Assembly: GCA_016207805.1 (NCBI GenBank)
Contig: JACQZO010000002.1
Span: forward strand, 147,565 to 211,564
DNA length: 64,000 nucleotides
Direction: 5' to 3'
DNA from: Candidatus Abawacabacteria bacterium
Lineage (GTDB): Bacteria > Patescibacteriota > Gracilibacteria > RBG-16-42-10
Part shown: positions 61,372-64,000 of the stretch, piece after piece
Layout of the letters: each line of letters starts with the position of its first letter
How positions within the stretch are numbered: position 1 is the stretch's first letter
The notes under the pieces: model-generated
Databases searched by the model: none
What the model was told of the DNA's origin: nothing
Seen by the model: only the letters and a program-made list of their open reading frames with translations
Made by a program: the position numbers and the translations under genes

Positions 61372-62757
61372 GAGAAGGTATTGTTTATTAGCCTTACTGA
61401 CAGTAATTTTCTCGGCTGCTTTAATATCTTCTAATCCATATTTAATCGCTCTAGCAGCCTGTGATTCGCCATGAACGATGAATATTTCTTTTAGTCCTTT
61501 GATGGGACGAACATAATCGAGAAGCTCTTGATGGTCAGCATGGGCTGAGAATGCATTGATAGTGTATACCTGAGCTCGGCGCAAGTAAGGTTTGCCGAAG
61601 ATACGCACTATTCTTTGTTTTTCGGCAATAGCACGGCCTAAGGTATTTTGAGCCATAAAGCTGATTACCAAGATAATAGTATGAGGGTCGCCAATATTAT
61701 TTTTGAGATGATGAAGGATACGGCCGCTTTCACACATACCAGAAGCGGAAATGATAATCATTGGTCCTGATTTGCCATTCAAGTCTTTTGATTCTTCTGT
61801 AGTGCGCACATATCGCAAACAAGCAAAACCAAAAGGATCTTTTTTTTCATCGAGAAATGAATCATAGGTCTCTTGATCAAAGCATTCAGGATGACGGCGG
61901 AAGATCTCAGTGGCATTGATAGCCAGAGGACTATCTATATATATAGGTATACAGGGAATTTTACCGGCTTTCTGCAAAAGATTGAGGTGATAAATCACTT
62001 CTTGGGTTCTTTCTACGGCAAAAGCAGGAATAATAATTTTACTTTTGTGAGCTACTGCATCATTGATAATGTGAATCAACTCTTCTTCTACAGAGTTATA
62101 ATCATCATGTAGTCGTCCTCCATAGGTACTTTCCGTAATGAGATAATCTAACTGTGTCCATTGATGAGGATCATGGATAATCGGCATATTTTTTCTGCCC
62201 AAGTCTCCCGTGAAGCCCAATACTTTCTTTTGACCGTTCTCTTCAATATGAAGCTCGACTAAAGCTGAGCCAAGAATATGGCCAGCATCTCTCAATATCA
62301 AAGTAACTCCAGGTGCAATTTCTTTAGCTTCATTGTAAGGAAGACCAATGAATAGTGCCGTGGCATTCACTGCATCAATCTCTCGATATAGCGGCTCACC
62401 ATTTGGTAACTCTTGATTATTGCTTTCTAAGTATTCCCAATCCTTTTCTTGAATATGAGCACTATCTCTTAGCATCACGCTACATAGATCAGCACTAGCT
62501 AAAGTGGTATAAATCGGTCCATTAAAACCATTCTTCACCAAAGTAGGAATATTGCCTGAATGATCAATGTGGGCATGGGAAAGTACTATCATATCTACAT
62601 CATGCAGCTTTTCACCATTAGCCCGATTTTGACTCAGAGCATCCTTTCTATGTCCCTGTAGTAAGCCACAGTCTAATAATATCTTTTTGCCATTTATTTC
62701 CAATAAATGAGCAGATCCGGTCACTTCTTCTGCAGCACCAAATGAAGTAAGAAACAT
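61369..62757 (-). CDS. Metallo-beta-lactamase/beta-CASP ribonuclease (YSH1/TTHA0252-like)
   Basis: These exo/endonucleases process RNA. The metal-binding motif SHAHIDHSGNIP (HxHxDH) is near residue 60; the family markers GSAHLLEINGKKILLDCG, DAGHILGSALVEL and FTGDLGRKNMPI follow, then the beta-CASP region (TESTYGGRLH, PAFAVERTQEVIY) and the RMMBL end with NAFSAHADHQELLDYV and the His of IFIVHGES. The length of 462 is normal for this group, and it lacks the extra N-terminus of the RNase J in this window. It diverges from the NlpC/P60 gene with a 50-base spacer. Confidence 0.93.
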   Translation of the reverse strand: MFLTSFGAAEEVTGSAHLLEINGKKILLDCGLLQGHRKDALSQNRANGEKLHDVDMIVLSHAHIDHSGNIPTLVKNGFNGPIYTTLASADLCSVMLRDSAHIQEKDWEYLESNNQELPNGEPLYREIDAVNATALFIGLPYNEAKEIAPGVTLILRDAGHILGSALVELHIEENGQKKVLGFTGDLGRKNMPIIHDPHQWTQLDYLITESTYGGRLHDDYNSVEEELIHIINDAVAHKSKIIIPAFAVERTQEVIYHLNLLQKAGKIPCIPIYIDSPLAINATEIFRRHPECFDQETYDSFLDEKKDPFGFACLRYVRTTEESKDLNGKSGPMIIISASGMCESGRILHHLKNNIGDPHTIILVISFMAQNTLGRAIAEKQRIVRIFGKPYLRRAQVYTINAFSAHADHQELLDYVRPIKGLKEIFIVHGESQAARAIKYGLEDIKAAEKITVSKANKQYLL

Positions 62758-62807
62758 GTTTGTGTTTATTTATCTCTCTATTGTACCATATTCCCGTCTT
62801 TAGCATC

Positions 62808-63671
62808 ATGATGAATCAAGTCAAAAATATTGTGAATGGTTTTGTCAAAGAGCTGCAAAGAAAATACGGAGTAGCTACATGCGAATTGAATATTACTGAA
62901 GAGGGGAGCCGAATAGTAATTGGTGGTGTGATGCTGACCGACAAACAAAAAGCTATTTTGGATCGGCGACTACAACAAGCAGGGGAAAGGGTTGAATGGC
63001 GAATAGTTATTCTTGCTGATCAAGAGCCTGCACTAGGTTGGGCACATGTAGATAAGATTCCCACTAATGTGTGGAGCCGTACTCTTTTGCAAGATCATAT
63101 ATCCTGGCTTTCTACTCAAGTAATCATCAAAGAAGAACCAATAAAATTGCTTTGGCAAGCAAAAGATTTTTATTGTGTGCAATTAGTTGATGCTACTATT
63201 GGTTGGATACGGGCTATCGAATTGACGCGGTTAGCTGGAGCGCCAAGTTGGATACCCCCGGAGCAAAAGGCAAGTAATAGGCCAGAGTTACTCGCTTATA
63301 TTGATCGTTGGTTAGACGTGCCCTATTTACGAGGAGGACTGACATATCAAGGAGTGGATTGCTCTGGGCTCACTCAAAACATCTATCGTCATTGTTTCCA
63401 TTATCTTTTGCCGCGGCATAGTATGGATCAATTGAAAGTAGGTCATACTGTGACAGAACCCAAGATTGGTGACTTAGTCTTCTTTGAACATCATCATGAA
63501 AAAACTCATCATACTACCGGACATGTGGGAATTGTAATCAATGCTGAAGCTAAATTGGTCGCTCATGCTAATTTAACTAATGGTAAGGTGATGCAGAACA
63601 TGATGAGTGAAATGCTAGCCATGGGATATGAATTCCTAGGGTACAGAAACTATGATGTGGAGATTTTTTAG
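62808..63671 (+). CDS. NlpC/P60 cell-wall hydrolase
   Basis: The C-terminal 140 residues are an NlpC/P60 peptidase: the Cys loop VDCSGLTQNIY near 190, PRHSMDQLKVG, the IGDLVFFEHHH block, and GHVGIVINAEAK with the catalytic His. It would cut peptide bonds in peptidoglycan. A region near 85-165 with WSRTLLQDHISWLST and VQLVDATIGWIRAIELTR resembles bacterial SH3-like domains that accompany these enzymes. The first 85 residues are of unknown type and no signal peptide is visible from 62808; the earlier TTG at 62760 adds 16 hydrophobic residues that could serve as one, but it is a poor initiator. Confidence 0.88.
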   Translation: MMNQVKNIVNGFVKELQRKYGVATCELNITEEGSRIVIGGVMLTDKQKAILDRRLQQAGERVEWRIVILADQEPALGWAHVDKIPTNVWSRTLLQDHISWLSTQVIIKEEPIKLLWQAKDFYCVQLVDATIGWIRAIELTRLAGAPSWIPPEQKASNRPELLAYIDRWLDVPYLRGGLTYQGVDCSGLTQNIYRHCFHYLLPRHSMDQLKVGHTVTEPKIGDLVFFEHHHEKTHHTTGHVGIVINAEAKLVAHANLTNGKVMQNMMSEMLAMGYEFLGYRNYDVEIF

Positions 63672-63786
63672 TGATAGGCGCAATTGCCAGCTGATAGACT
63701 GGTCTGGGGTGATCCAGAGCAGTCTTGTCAATTTTTACTGTAGCAACCAATAACTGACCCATCTGCTCAGTTACCAACTCTCCCTC
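63672..63786. other. Non-coding start of the terminal spacer
   Basis: No credible gene. The 73-codon frame on the minus strand here crosses the NlpC/P60 gene and has no family resemblance. ACTGACCC and CTGCTCAGTT words occur but form no convincing element before the REP-like repeat that starts at 63787. Confidence 0.4.
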
Positions 63787-63904
63787 AACTGTCATACCAA
63801 ACTTGATTTGGTATCCAGCAGGGACAATAGTGCTCCAAAGTGACAGGTAATTTGAGGGTACATTGTCCTAGCTGGATACCGGATCAAAGTCCGGTATGCC
63901 AGTT
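63787..63904. repeat. REP-like inverted repeat, two hairpins facing each other
   Basis: AACTGTCATACC... (63787-63827) and its imperfect reverse complement (63862-63904, ending ...GGTATGCCAGTT) are separated by about 35 bases. Each arm has its own hairpin: TACCAAACTTGATTTGGTA (63795-63813) and TACCGGATCAAAGTCCGGTA (63877-63896). This is the well-known bacterial repeat type GTCATnCCGGACTTGATCCGG. The remaining 96 bases to the window end hold nothing I can name. Confidence 0.75.
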
Positions 63905-64000
63905 AAAGGGCGCAGTCAAGAAGGAAATGCAATGGTAGAGGAGTAGGGTCGGTTGGATTTAAGCACAGCAAAAGCAATAGTGAGCAATTTTCTCGCAATA

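Noticed and set aside
1..64000. CRISPR array, prophage or transposase genes
   Set aside because: No regularly spaced direct repeats with unique spacers, no integrase, terminase, capsid or transposase motif was seen.
1..64000. TGA read as glycine (recoded genetic code)
   Set aside because: TGA serves as a stop, as at the end of rpiB, and no conserved gene needs read-through.

Overview
The window looks like chromosomal DNA of a Candidate Phyla Radiation (Patescibacteria) bacterium, moderately AT-rich. The evidence is a locus resembling the reduced type IV secretion/pilus apparatus of that group (PrgI-like protein, split VirB4-type ATPase, giant VirB6-like membrane protein, VirB2-like hydrophobic pair), PEGA-domain, VanW, sortase and SLH surface proteins, a threonyl-tRNA synthetase without its N-terminal TGS domain, and many large proteins unlike known families. 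TGA acts as a normal stop (for example the ATGA overlap of rpiB and rpe), which argues against the recoded Gracilibacteria/SR1 lineages. I cannot place it more precisely from sequence alone.

Layout. 1-2100: RNase P RNA, a PMT-type glycosyltransferase, tRNA-Arg(CCT). 2120-5085 (minus): mreB, an O-antigen-ligase-like protein and a six-helix membrane protein. 5339-9094 (plus): mfd and a membrane-anchored methyltransferase. 9091-10285 (minus): infC-rpmI-rplT, apparently behind a surface-protein operon (10336-15810) of PEGA proteins, two of which end in a degenerate cupredoxin-like domain, plus a composite esterase-like/VirB2-like/C39-like protein. 15972-18354 (plus): a possible SPFH-like protein and a Pro/Ser-tailed membrane protein. 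18343-21051 (minus): a P2-type cation ATPase with altered ion-site residues. 21255-33778 (plus): the secretion locus proper. 33796-36837 (minus): sortase and RNase J with a long leader. 37213-41034: methyltransferase, rpiB-rpe, thrS. 41112-49027 (minus): ImmA/IrrE-like peptidase, Lys-rich protein, atypical kinase, giant helical protein, topA. 49280-56226: tRNA-His, SLH-cupredoxin protein, hisS, aspS, VanW protein. 56223-59877: zinc-ribbon protein, queG, a second atypical kinase and its downstream partner. 59878-60836 has no credible gene but contains a remarkable set of RNA-like stems. 60837-63671: peroxiredoxin, beta-CASP nuclease, NlpC/P60 hydrolase. The end carries REP-like hairpins.

How the parts fit. 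Much of the window is cell-envelope biology: MreB for shape, polymerase/ligase and PMT for surface glycans, sortase/SLH/PEGA/VanW for wall attachment, NlpC/P60 and degenerate M23 domains for peptidoglycan contact, and a secretion/pilus-like channel that may contact a host cell. The remainder is information processing and a little pentose-phosphate metabolism.

The two most unusual things are (1) the 59945-60725 intergenic region, with several long stems, a 10-bp long-range pairing that makes a pseudoknot with an enclosing stem, and a strong terminator, i.e. a candidate large structured RNA; and (2) a family of intergenic inverted repeats whose arms are built from reiterated 7-8-base words, where the word differs from copy to copy but matches between the arms of one copy. 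Recognisable promoters often have an extended -10 (TGnTATAAT-like) and settle several start codons.
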